From JBKHDT01 sp049974825 (GTDB taxonomy: Bacteria > Pseudomonadota > Gammaproteobacteria > Halothiobacillales > Halothiobacillaceae), in NCBI GenBank assembly GCA_049974825.1, contig JBNGDJ010000002.1, forward strand, positions 1-64,000: a stretch of 64,000 nt of DNA, written 5' to 3'. The translations under genes were made by a program, and so were the position numbers. The notes under the pieces are model-generated. The model was not told the DNA's origin, did no database searches, and saw nothing but the letters and a program-made list of their open reading frames with translations. Positions 36,137 through 44,499 of this stretch are shown piece by piece. Each line of letters opens with the position of its first letter. The stretch's first letter is position 1.

Positions 36137-37240
36137 ATGAAACCTGCTCGCGCACCCAAGCATATGCCTGGAAGACCCGATTCCCTCCTGTGGCCTGGCT
36201 TGTTCCCAACGCCGGGGCATGCTTCTCCTGCCGTTATCACCAGGCGAACGGACAGTCTGAGCCATTGTGTTGCACGGCGTTTGAGCCAGGCGGGCCTGCT
36301 GTTGGCCGCCTTGCTTGGTGCCGGCTGTGCCACAGGTCCGGTGGCCGGAACGACAAGCGCGCCGATCGAGGCGGCTTTCCTCTGTGGCGCCAAGGAGGTG
36401 GGGGCTGTATTTACCGACGAGCAGCTGCTGCTGAATCTTGATGGCGCATCCTATCGGCTTGAGCAGGCCATTGCGGCCTCCGGGGCGCGTTATCTGGGAA
36501 CGACATCGGACGGCCAGTCGGTAGAGTTCTGGAACAAGGGTGACGAGGCAACCCTCACGATCGGGGACCGGAGCTATCCGCGTTGCGTGACACGCGATCC
36601 GGCGCTGGATGGGCGTTACCGGGCCCTTGGGCTCGAACCTGCCTGGTCCTGGACGCTTGGGCCCCGGGAAGCCGTGCTTCGTCTGGAGCCGGCGCGCCTG
36701 TCGCTTTCTGCCCCCCGTTCCGCTGTGCAGGAGGGGCCGGATGGCTGGCTGATGCCCACCGCAGACGGGACCCTTGAGATCACGCGCAGCCCCGGTCCCT
36801 GCAGCGACACCATGAGCGATCGAATCTATCCTGAGTCGGTTCAGCTCAGCCTGGGCGAGCAAGCCTGGGCGGGCTGCGGCACCACCCCGGCGGGCATGCT
36901 GCAGGTCGCAGACTGGCAGCTTCAGGACTGGGACGGGAAGCCCTTGCCGGAGGACGTGGAGATCACCCTGGCGTTTGACGAGACCGGGCAGGCTTTTGGA
37001 AAGTCGGCCTGCAACCGGTACTTCGGCGCCTATCGTCTGGCAGACGAGCAGACCCTGGCCCTTGGGCCGATGGCCGCCAGTCGCATGGCCTGTGCCGAAC
37101 CCCTGATGCGCTGGGAGACGGACTACCTGGCCTTTCTTGAAGGACCTTTGCAGTTTTCGATCGACGAGCGGGGCCGGCTGATACTGACCGACGGGCAAGG
37201 TGAAGCACTGAATTTTCAGCCGCAGACGGCGTCCGACTGA
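36137..37240 (+). CDS. lipoprotein with MliC-type lysozyme-inhibitor domain and META domain
   Basis: Protein of about 367 residues. The lipobox is LGAGC near residue 64, after an unusually long polar N-terminus; a shorter TTG start close to the hydrophobic segment is possible, although ATG 36137 has AGGA seven bases upstream. Residues 75-155 match MliC (FLCGAKEVGAVFTD, ASGARYLGTTSDGQSVEFWN, KGDEATLTIGDRSYPRC), which blocks host C-type lysozyme. Residues 250-360 match a META/HslJ domain (WQLQDWDGKPLPE, SACNRYFGAYRL, LALGPMAASRMACAEPLM). Both domains occur in envelope-stress lipoproteins; the fusion suggests a periplasmic or outer-membrane protective role. Confidence 0.82.
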   Translation: MKPARAPKHMPGRPDSLLWPGLFPTPGHASPAVITRRTDSLSHCVARRLSQAGLLLAALLGAGCATGPVAGTTSAPIEAAFLCGAKEVGAVFTDEQLLLNLDGASYRLEQAIAASGARYLGTTSDGQSVEFWNKGDEATLTIGDRSYPRCVTRDPALDGRYRALGLEPAWSWTLGPREAVLRLEPARLSLSAPRSAVQEGPDGWLMPTADGTLEITRSPGPCSDTMSDRIYPESVQLSLGEQAWAGCGTTPAGMLQVADWQLQDWDGKPLPEDVEITLAFDETGQAFGKSACNRYFGAYRLADEQTLALGPMAASRMACAEPLMRWETDYLAFLEGPLQFSIDERGRLILTDGQGEALNFQPQTASD

Positions 37241-37288
37241 CCGAACATTCCTGAGGGCTTCGACGGGCTGATGCCGGGCGCGGACCGG

Positions 37289-38011
37289 TTACCAGAGCCC
37301 GGCAATCAGGCGTCGAACCGGGAGTGGGTTGGGGCCGTTCAGGCGTTCCTGGACCAGCGCGGAGAACAGTTCCGCGGTGGACAGGGCATCCGAGAGCGCA
37401 TGGTGGGCGTCGTAGCGCGGCAACTGGTGGTCCTGACGCAGACTGTCCAGCCGCAAGGCATCCTGGCGCCAACTGACATGCCGGCGCTCGAACTGTCGTC
37501 GGGCAAGCTGCATGGTGTCGATCACCGGCAGGGCGAGACCGGCACCCCAGAGCTGCTTGCAAGCCCGCTGCAGGAAGGCCATCTCGAAACGGGCGTTGTG
37601 CGCGACCAGCACCCGGCCCGCCAATGCCTCCAGCAAAGTGGGGAGCACTTCATCCAGAGGCTTTCCCTCGGCGGCCACATCGTCCGTAATGCAGTGAATC
37701 ACCGCGCTTGATTCGGGAATGGCCCGTTCCGGCCGGATCAGGTCATGCCGCGCACTGGCCAGATCCACTTCCACCCCGTCCATCGCCACCCGTCCAATGC
37801 TCAGGAGCGTATCCTGACGGCTGTCTAGGCCGGTGGTCTCGAAGTCGACGACCAGATAGGCGCAATCGCGCCAGTCCATCGAGAGCGGCGGCAGAGGCGA
37901 CTCCAGAAATGTTTTTAGCGGTGAGGGCCGGGCGCGCCGGGCCAGCTGGCGACGGCGCAGCGAAAGCACCGGCACCAGCGGCAGCAGGTCGCTGAGGGTC
38001 AGCCTGCCCAT
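37289..38011 (-). CDS. DnaQ-like 3'-5' exonuclease (DEDDh)
   Basis: Protein of about 240 residues. RNase T/DnaQ fold with the DEDDh motifs: VVDFETTGLDSRQDTLLSIG (D-x-E), VLVAHNARFEMAFLQ (second block, with the conserved Asp replaced by Glu in FEM) and YDAHHALSDALSTAELF (H-x4-D). It starts on the last base of the upstream gene's stop (TGATG at 38011), so it is coupled to the DUF294 protein. Such exonuclease and DUF294 pairs accompany ActP/DUF4212 symporters in other gammaproteobacteria. The nucleic-acid substrate is unknown. Confidence 0.85.
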   Translation of the reverse strand: MGRLTLSDLLPLVPVLSLRRRQLARRARPSPLKTFLESPLPPLSMDWRDCAYLVVDFETTGLDSRQDTLLSIGRVAMDGVEVDLASARHDLIRPERAIPESSAVIHCITDDVAAEGKPLDEVLPTLLEALAGRVLVAHNARFEMAFLQRACKQLWGAGLALPVIDTMQLARRQFERRHVSWRQDALRLDSLRQDHQLPRYDAHHALSDALSTAELFSALVQERLNGPNPLPVRRLIAGLW

Positions 38012-39882
38012 CAGCCCGCTTCCGTCCCGAGCGAAGCCACGTCCAGTTGCCGGCGAAGCCATTTCTGGTGATCCGCGATAACGCGAAAGGCGTCGCGCAG
38101 GTGTTCGCGCTCCAGCCCCGAGAGCGTATCCGGGGCCAGCCGATTGTCGGGGGCGGTGCCGGCACGGATCTGCGCGGCCTGGTGGCGGGCGCGCAGGGTA
38201 TAAAGAAACCGCCAGGCGTCCATGAGTGCCCGGGCGGTGTCCTCCGCCAGCATCTCGTGACCAGCGGCAGCTTCCAGGCGTTCGAGCGTGTTGACCTGGT
38301 GCAGCCCGGCCGAGACAGCGTGCCAGCGGGCCAGGTCCACGATCGGCAGCAGCCCCTGATGCTTGAGATCCACGGATGGCTCGTGCTTGTCTTCCGACAC
38401 CACGACCAGCTGGCCGAAAAAACCCAGCGGCGGGCGGGAGGAGAGTGCATCGGCAGCCAGAAAGCGATGGAAGATCCCGTTTTGGGCGGCCGTAGGCAGA
38501 ATCGTCTCGAACAGGGCGTCGCGCAGGGCATTCGCGCCATGGACGGTGCGCATGTCGAAGAAATTGCAGGCCAGCATCATGGCCTTGGGGTCCGGGCTGT
38601 CGATCCAGGTCGCGAATCGGTCGGTCCAGTCGGCCAGGCTCAAGCGCCACTGCGGATTGCTGGCCATGACGTCGCCGGGACAGGTGACCAGCCCCGCCGA
38701 GGCCAGCCCATCCCGCACCCGGTCGGCCAGGTCGGCGAACCAGCGCGCGTGCCGGGTCGGGTCGTAATCGTCCGCGAGGATCAGCGCGTGGTCCTGGTCG
38801 CTGTGCGCGGTTTGCTCGCGCCGGCCCTGGCTGCCGACGGCAACCCAGGCAAACTGCACCGGTGCCGGGCCAAGCTCGGCTCCGGCCAGCTCGATCAGGC
38901 GGCGGGTCATGGCGTCGGTTACGGTCACCATCGCCTCGCCAAGCACCGGACCGTCGGCACCGATGTCGACCAGCCGGGTCTGCAAAACCGGCAGACGCCG
39001 GCCGGCTTCAATCACGGCCTCGGTTGTCTCGGCGGCCCGGATTTCGCGGACCAGGTGCACGCTCTGGGTTCCCTGGGACCGCAGCAGGTCCGAGCTGGAC
39101 AGAATGCCCAGCAGACGACCGGATTCGTCAACCACCGGCAGGTGATGAATCGTGTGTCTTGAGAGCAGAAGCATCGCCTCGAAGGCTGACCGGCTCGGGG
39201 AGATGGTCACCAGCTCACGCGTCATGATGGTATGGACCGGCTCCTCGGGCGCGCGCCCCGCGGCCAGGCAGCGACGACGCAGGTCTCGGTCGGTCACCAG
39301 CCCGCACAGCTGCCCGTCTTTCAGCAAGGGCAGGGAGGTGACCCGGCATTCGGACATGCGCTGCGCCACTTCCCGAATGCTCATGTCCGGGTGGCCGGTC
39401 ACGGGTTCGCGGGCGAGCAGTCCATCGACCCGGGCGCTCATGGTGGCCAGGGCCTGGGGGGACTCGCTGCGCAGGCGCAGCAGGGCCTGCTCCAGGCGCT
39501 GCCGGGCATCCCGTTCCAGTTTCAGGGCCAGGGCCGGGTGGCGGCTGCCAAGCCGTTCCAGTCCATCGGCCGGCAGGCGGTACAGCAGGCTGTCTTCCCG
39601 CACTTCCCAGCCGGTCTCGTGGGTCTGGTCGGCGCGCAGCAGCCAATAATCCCGGGTGCCGAGTTGCTCGATTACGCTACCGTCTTCGGGGTCACGCCTC
39701 AGCAGGGCGCCGCTGCGCAGCAGCCACAGGCCGGGTGCATCCGCCGGAGGAAAGGGGCTGCCGCGCCGGAAGTAGCGCACCTTCAGGCGCTCGGGCAGCC
39801 GGTCAAGCGCTTCCTCCGGCAGGTCCGAGAACAGGGCAACTTCCGAGAGAAATGCCCGGATTTCCCAAAGCTCTGCGGCCAT
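38011..39882 (-). CDS. DUF294 protein: cyclic-nucleotide-binding-like, CBS pair, nucleotidyltransferase-like
   Basis: Protein of about 623 residues. Residues 1-110 are a cNMP-binding-like beta-roll (ALFSDLPEEALDRLPERLKV). Residues 150-275 form two CBS domains (REPVTGHPDMSIREVAQRMS and MTRELVTISPSRSAFEAMLL). The DUF294 nucleotidyltransferase core FAWVAVGSQGRREQTAHSDQ-D has the G-S-x-G-R-x-E-Q and paired Asp pattern, and a C-terminal helical domain follows. ATG 39882 has GAGGAGG six bases upstream. It may sense nucleotides and adjust the symporter or the coupled exonuclease; this is inference. A paralogue is at 42376-44499. Confidence 0.85.
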   Translation of the reverse strand: MAAELWEIRAFLSEVALFSDLPEEALDRLPERLKVRYFRRGSPFPPADAPGLWLLRSGALLRRDPEDGSVIEQLGTRDYWLLRADQTHETGWEVREDSLLYRLPADGLERLGSRHPALALKLERDARQRLEQALLRLRSESPQALATMSARVDGLLAREPVTGHPDMSIREVAQRMSECRVTSLPLLKDGQLCGLVTDRDLRRRCLAAGRAPEEPVHTIMTRELVTISPSRSAFEAMLLLSRHTIHHLPVVDESGRLLGILSSSDLLRSQGTQSVHLVREIRAAETTEAVIEAGRRLPVLQTRLVDIGADGPVLGEAMVTVTDAMTRRLIELAGAELGPAPVQFAWVAVGSQGRREQTAHSDQDHALILADDYDPTRHARWFADLADRVRDGLASAGLVTCPGDVMASNPQWRLSLADWTDRFATWIDSPDPKAMMLACNFFDMRTVHGANALRDALFETILPTAAQNGIFHRFLAADALSSRPPLGFFGQLVVVSEDKHEPSVDLKHQGLLPIVDLARWHAVSAGLHQVNTLERLEAAAGHEMLAEDTARALMDAWRFLYTLRARHQAAQIRAGTAPDNRLAPDTLSGLEREHLRDAFRVIADHQKWLRRQLDVASLGTEAG

Positions 39883-39985
39883 GCGATGCCTCCTCGGCTT
39901 GCGCGAATCCTGAAGGTCGAAAAAATGGTTGCCAGTCCCGGGCAAGGATCGGGGATCTCGAAAAAACTTTCCATATGGCCCCTGA

Positions 39986-40045
39986 CTCTTGCGTGATCGG
40001 CGCCTGACGCCGATCACGCAAGAGCCCCCGGCAGATGCCGGGGGC
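39986..40045. terminator. two adjacent strong hairpins between the symporter and DUF294 genes
   Basis: Hairpin 1 is a perfect 17-bp stem, 39986-40002 with 40008-40024, and a five-base loop. Hairpin 2 is a 9-bp stem, 40024-40032 with 40037-40045 (GCCCCCGGC/GCCGGGGGC). They lie downstream of actP on the - strand. Neither is followed by a clear T-run, so factor-independent termination is not certain; RNA-end protection is an alternative. Confidence 0.6.
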
Positions 40046-40111
40046 AGGCTGTCGCGGCAGGAGGCCCGGCGTGTGGCCGGAAACTCCTGCTCGTGGGACG
40101 GTTTGTCCTGG

Positions 40112-41875
40112 TCAGCTGGCGCGCGGTACGCGCACGTCCTCGACCATCTGCTGGATGTGCTCCGGCGGCGGCGCGCTGGACTTGGAAACCAGGTAGGCCA
40201 CCACGAAGTTCAGCAGGGCACCGATCGGGCCGAAGGACCCCGGAGAGATTCCGAACAGCCAGTTGTCCGGGTTGTCCGGCAGCATGTTGGTATCCGGGAT
40301 AAAGAACCAGCCCTTGTACATGAAGATGTACAGCAGGGTTGCGATCAGGCCGGCCAGCATGCCCGCCACGGCACCCTTGTTGTTGATGGTCTTGCTGAAG
40401 ATACCCATCATCAACGCGGGGAACAGCGAGGCGGCTGCCAGTCCAAAGGCCAACGCCACCACTTCCGCCGCAAACCCTGGTGGGTTGAGGCCGAAGTAGC
40501 CGGCCAGCAGGATCGCGCCCACCATGGACAGGCGACCGGCCAGCAGCTCCCGTTTCTCGGAAATATTCGGCATGAACACGCCCTTGAGCAGGTCATGCGA
40601 GATCGCCGAGGAGATGGCCAGCAGCAGGCCCGCGGCAGTCGAGAGCGCGGCGGCGATGCCCCCGGCAGCGACCAGCGCGATCACCCAGTTGGGCAGGTTG
40701 GCGATTTCCGGATTGGCGAGCACCATGATGTCCCGGTCGACGGTCATCTCGTTGCCGGCCCAGCCCCACTGCTCGGCCTGCGCCGCGAACTCGGGGTTCT
40801 TGTCGTTGTAGTACTGGATGTGGCCGTCGTCGTTCTTGTCGTCGAACTTCAGCAGGCCGGTGTTTTCCCAAGTCAGCATCCACTGCGGACGCTCGTCGTA
40901 GGCCAGGTTGCCCTGCTCGGTGCCCACCTCGCCGGGCTGGACCGTGTTGATCAGGTTGTAGATCGCCATGGCACCGACCGCGGGGGCGGTGGTGTAGAGG
41001 ATGGCGATGAACACCAGCGTCCAGCCAGCCGACTTGCGGGCATCGCGCACACGCGGCACCGTGAAGAAGCGCACGATCACGTGAGGCAGGCCGGCCGTAC
41101 CGATCATCAGCGCCATGGTGAGCAGGAAGACATTCATCATGCTGCCCTTGAGCTCGGTGTAGGCCGAGAAGCCCAGGTCGACCAGCACGTTGTCCAGTGC
41201 GTGCAGCAGATAGGTGTCGCCGCCGGATTGGGTCAGGGTACCGCCCAGGCCGGTCTGCGGCAGGAAGTGACCGGTCAGCTGCAGCGAAATGAAGATGGCC
41301 GGCACGGTATAGGCGAAGATCATCACCACGTACTGGGCGATCTGGGTGTAGGTGATGCCCTTCATCCCGCCGAGTACGGCGTAGAAGAACACGATCGCCA
41401 TGCCCGCGAACAGGCCCACGTGCAGCGGAACTTCCAGAAAGCGCGAGAAGGCGATACCCACGCCACGCATCTGCCCGATCACGTAGGTAATGGAGATCAC
41501 CAGCAGACAGATCACGGCAACGATCCGGGCCGTCTGCGAGTAGAAGCGATCACCCACGAATTCCGGCACGGTGAACTTGCCGAACTTGCGCAGGTAAGGG
41601 GCGAGCAGCAGGGCCATCAGCACGTAGCCGCCGGTCCAGCCCATCAGGTAGGCCGAGGCGTCGTAGCCCTGGAAGGCGATCAGGCCGGCCATCGAGATGA
41701 ACGAGGCGGCGGACATCCAGTCGGCCGCGGTGGCCATGCCGTTGGCGATGGGGTTGACGCCCTTGCCGGCGACGTAGAACTCGCCGGTGCTGCCCGCGCG
41801 GGCCACCCAGGCCAGCACGATGTACAGCAGGAAGGTCGCGCCGACCACGATATAGGTCATTGTCTTGAGATCCAT
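40112..41875 (-). CDS. sodium:solute symporter, ActP-like (VC_2705 group)
   Basis: Polytopic SSS-family transporter of about 587 residues with roughly 13 hydrophobic helices. Family features: FYVAGKGVNPIANGMATAAD with W-M-S-A-A-S-F-I-S next, LRKFGKFTVPEFVGDRFYSQ and the GG-M-K-G-I-T-Y-T-Q loop. A distinctive soluble insert between helices (about residues 335-380) is rich in Asp and Asn. It probably imports acetate or another short monocarboxylate with Na+. The DUF4212 subunit gene lies 15 bp upstream. Confidence 0.88.
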   Translation of the reverse strand: MDLKTMTYIVVGATFLLYIVLAWVARAGSTGEFYVAGKGVNPIANGMATAADWMSAASFISMAGLIAFQGYDASAYLMGWTGGYVLMALLLAPYLRKFGKFTVPEFVGDRFYSQTARIVAVICLLVISITYVIGQMRGVGIAFSRFLEVPLHVGLFAGMAIVFFYAVLGGMKGITYTQIAQYVVMIFAYTVPAIFISLQLTGHFLPQTGLGGTLTQSGGDTYLLHALDNVLVDLGFSAYTELKGSMMNVFLLTMALMIGTAGLPHVIVRFFTVPRVRDARKSAGWTLVFIAILYTTAPAVGAMAIYNLINTVQPGEVGTEQGNLAYDERPQWMLTWENTGLLKFDDKNDDGHIQYYNDKNPEFAAQAEQWGWAGNEMTVDRDIMVLANPEIANLPNWVIALVAAGGIAAALSTAAGLLLAISSAISHDLLKGVFMPNISEKRELLAGRLSMVGAILLAGYFGLNPPGFAAEVVALAFGLAAASLFPALMMGIFSKTINNKGAVAGMLAGLIATLLYIFMYKGWFFIPDTNMLPDNPDNWLFGISPGSFGPIGALLNFVVAYLVSKSSAPPPEHIQQMVEDVRVPRAS

Positions 41876-41890
41876 GATGCGCGCTCCCGG

Positions 41891-42154
41891 TTACTCTTCG
41901 TGGACGTCGAACTGGCGGTCGATGGCATTCATCCGCCAGGCGTAGAAAAAGATCAGCACCACGAAGGTGTAGATCGATCCCTGCTGGGCGAACCAGAACC
42001 CGAGCTGGTACCCCCCGATCGAGATCTCGTTGAGCACGGGCGCGAGAAGAATCCCGAACCCGTAGGAGACGACGAACCAGATCACCAGACAGAGGGTGAT
42101 CAGCTTCAGGTTGGCCTTCCAGTAGGCCTCCCGGCTGTTGTCGGTCGATTGCAT
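41891..42154 (-). CDS. DUF4212 small subunit of the symporter
   Basis: Protein of 87 residues with two transmembrane helices (LITLCLVIWFVVSYGFGILL and GSIYTFVVLIFFYAWRMNAI) and the conserved YWKANLKLI and LGFWFAQQGSI segments of DUF4212. This family is nearly always paired with ActP-like symporters. It is the first gene of the pair, with its own promoter region at 42155-42290. Confidence 0.88.
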   Translation of the reverse strand: MQSTDNSREAYWKANLKLITLCLVIWFVVSYGFGILLAPVLNEISIGGYQLGFWFAQQGSIYTFVVLIFFYAWRMNAIDRQFDVHEE

Positions 42155-42290
42155 GGCACTAGGCTCCTGTCATTGCTTGGCTTGAAGATGTCTACCGCCT
42201 GTGGTCGACGGCTTGCTGACAATGTGACGGTACCGCTTGCGCGGCCCGGTCCACCGGGGCGTCTGCGGCCCCGTTCGCATCCCTGCAACG

Positions 42291-42321
42291 AAAAGGCACG
42301 AATCGGTTCCGGATTCGTGCC
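42291..42321 (-). terminator. rho-independent terminator after the second DUF294 gene
   Basis: A 10-bp stem, GGCACGAATC (42295-42304) with GATTCGTGCC (42312-42321). Read on the - strand it is followed by TTTT (42294-42291). It ends the 42376-44499 transcript before the DUF4212 gene. Confidence 0.75.
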
Positions 42322-42375
42322 GGGTCTCCCATCGGGCAGGCCGCACAACCATGCGGGTTCTGCCCGGGCATTCGT

Positions 42376-44499
42376 TCACAACTGGTAATCCACGGCCAGC
42401 TTGGCCTGCAGCTTGCGGGCCTGGCGGAACGACTCCTTGAGGATGCGCCGGTCCAGCTCGTTCAGGCTTTCCGGATCCACATGGTTGCTCAGATCCTCCG
42501 AGGCGGACAGCTGGCTCTGGTGCATGCGCATCCGCAGCAGCTGAATGTAGTGATAGGCGGAAATCCAGGCGGCCACGTCGGCAGTCGGGAGTTTTCCACA
42601 GTCAGCCAGCGCCTGGAGTCGGTCGACGGTGTTCACCGCGGGAATGCCGGCCGCCAGCGCCATAATCCGGGCGGCATCGACATAGGGGGTGACGCCGTTG
42701 AGTTTCAGGTCCAGCGTGTTCTGGTGCCTGCCCCGGGTCTCGACCTTGAAATCCCGTATCAGGCCAAGTGGGGGTCTCAGGCGCAGGGCGTTTTCGGCCA
42801 TCTGTCGCCTGAACCGGCTGTTGCGCGCGGTTTGCTCTAGCAGTTGGTCGCGCAGGGCCTCAACGGGGCCCGCATCGCCTTCCAGCACCCGGAAGTCGAA
42901 GAAGATGCTGGACTTGAGCAGGTGTTCGGGCGTGCCCTGATCAATCCAGCGGGTAAATCGGGCATGCCACTCCTCGGCCGTCAGGCAGCACTCGGGATTG
43001 CGCGCCATGATGTTCCCGGGGCACAGCGTAAAGCCACACTCGGCCAGAGCCGTGTTGATCCGGTCCGCCAGCGGCAGCAAACGTTCGCGCGCCTCGTCGG
43101 CCGACATGCCCGGCGGCGGCGTGAAGAGCATGCCGTTGTCCTGGTCGGTCTTCAGCGTTTGCTCCTGTCGGCCTTCGCTGCCGAAGGCCAGCCAGGCGAA
43201 GGGCACACCCGGATCGCCATTTTCTTCAAGGCAAAGCTCGATGATGCGCCGGGTCATTCGGTCGTTCAGCAGCGTGATCATCTGGCCGACCTGTTCGGCC
43301 TGTGCCCCCTGGGCGATCAGCTGCCCGACGAGCTTGGGAATGTCCGCGGCCGTGCTGGCCAGGGCCGGAACCGTCTCCGCCAGACTGATCGAGCGGGATA
43401 GTTGCACCAGGCCGATTCGCCGGGTGGAAAACAAGTCGCGCTCGGACAGGACGCCGACCAGTCGCTGGCGCTCCACCACGCAGACATGGCCGAAACCGTG
43501 CTCGGCCATCAGCATGGCCGCCTCGAATGCATAGGCGCGACTGGAGACGGAAACCGGATCGCGGGTCATGACCTCGCAGATTGGCGTCTCAAGCGGTCGC
43601 TGGGGCAGGGCGACCCGGTCAAGCAGATCGTGCAGGGTGAACAGGCCAAGGGGGCGCTCTTGCGCATCGGTCATGATCATGCTGCCGATGCGGTGGCTCT
43701 GCATGGTTTCAAGGGCGTCCCGGATTGGTGTTTCCGGCGGGCAGGTGATTGGCGCTCTCCGGATGCATTCGGTCACGCGCAGGGCCAGCACACCACCGCT
43801 GCCCTGCTGGTGCATGGCCTGAGCCTGGATCTGGTGCTGCACCTGGTCGAGCAGGCTCGCAAGACGGCGGGTGCAGAAGTCCGAAAATGCCGGGCTTTGC
43901 TTGAGAAGGGTGTCGAAGTCATCCCGGGGAAGCTCCAGGCACAGGCAGTCCTCTGCCGCACGATGGACCGTGCGCACCGGCCGACGTCCGAGCAGCGCAC
44001 CGATGGGAAAGCATTCGCCCGGGGTCAGCTCCCAGGCATTGCCGGTGGCCTCGGTTTTTTCGCGGCTGCTGCCCTTCGCCGTTTCGGGGGCGTCGCCTGC
44101 CGAAGTCCCGCTGGCGCGGGAAAAGGCGCTCAGNNNNNNNNNNNNNNNNNNNNNNNNNNNNNNNNNNNNNNNNNNNNNNNNNNNNNNNNNNNNNNNNNNN
44201 NNNNNNNNNNNNNNNNNNNNNNNNNNNNNNNNNGCCGAAGTCCCGCTGGCGCGGGAAAAGGCGCTCAGCTCATCCTCGGTGGGGTTTTCGCCGCGAACAC
44301 GGCCCTGGCGAATAATGATGAACCGGTCGGCGGGGCCGCTTTCCGGGTCGGTAATCTTTGCGCCTCGGGCGTAGTAGCTCTGCTTCAGCCGCTTGGCCAG
44401 CCACTCAAGCTGCGCCGGCTCCATCTGGTCGAAGGGGGCATGCCGACGCAGGAAGTCGATCATTGATTGCAGGGGTACGTTGTCGAGTGGATCGGTCAT
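42376..44499 (-). CDS. DUF294 protein, second paralogue, interrupted by an assembly gap
   Basis: cNMP-like N-domain, CBS pair (TCPPETPIRDALETMQSHRI, MTRDPVSVSSRAYAFEAAML), DUF294 core (FAWLAFGSEGRQEQTLKTDQ-D) and C-domain. As written it is 707 codons, including 33 spanning N. The 35 bases before the gap are repeated exactly after it; removing 100 N plus one 35-base copy takes out 135 nt (45 codons), keeps the frame and gives about 662 residues. The linker around LSAFSRASGTSAGD, between halves of the cNMP domain, is lineage-specific. It has its own terminator at 42291-42321, so it is a separate unit from DUF4212/ActP. Confidence 0.8.
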   Translation of the reverse strand: MTDPLDNVPLQSMIDFLRRHAPFDQMEPAQLEWLAKRLKQSYYARGAKITDPESGPADRFIIIRQGRVRGENPTEDELSAFSRASGTSXXXXXXXXXXXXXXXXXXXXXXXXXXXXXXXXXXLSAFSRASGTSAGDAPETAKGSSREKTEATGNAWELTPGECFPIGALLGRRPVRTVHRAAEDCLCLELPRDDFDTLLKQSPAFSDFCTRRLASLLDQVQHQIQAQAMHQQGSGGVLALRVTECIRRAPITCPPETPIRDALETMQSHRIGSMIMTDAQERPLGLFTLHDLLDRVALPQRPLETPICEVMTRDPVSVSSRAYAFEAAMLMAEHGFGHVCVVERQRLVGVLSERDLFSTRRIGLVQLSRSISLAETVPALASTAADIPKLVGQLIAQGAQAEQVGQMITLLNDRMTRRIIELCLEENGDPGVPFAWLAFGSEGRQEQTLKTDQDNGMLFTPPPGMSADEARERLLPLADRINTALAECGFTLCPGNIMARNPECCLTAEEWHARFTRWIDQGTPEHLLKSSIFFDFRVLEGDAGPVEALRDQLLEQTARNSRFRRQMAENALRLRPPLGLIRDFKVETRGRHQNTLDLKLNGVTPYVDAARIMALAAGIPAVNTVDRLQALADCGKLPTADVAAWISAYHYIQLLRMRMHQSQLSASEDLSNHVDPESLNELDRRILKESFRQARKLQAKLAVDYQL
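44134..44233. other. assembly gap of 100 N, flanked by a 35-bp identical overlap
   Basis: Exactly 100 N, the usual placeholder for unknown length. Bases 44099-44133 and 44234-44268 are identical, which suggests two contig ends that overlap rather than a real gap or tandem repeat. Confidence 0.9.

Noticed and set aside
38012..38650. Long upstream extension of the exonuclease frame
   Set aside because: It runs out of frame through the DUF294 gene. The ATG at 38011 matches the coupling pattern and the domain start.
39989..42388. An 800-codon open frame on the + strand across the symporter genes
   Set aside because: It is antisense to ActP and DUF4212, whose domains are unmistakable. Its composition (His, Gly, Arg, Gln rich) is that of a shadow frame in high-GC DNA.
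44099..44268. A tandem 35-bp repeat in the DUF294 linker
   Set aside because: The two copies are separated only by a 100-N placeholder, so a contig overlap explains them better.
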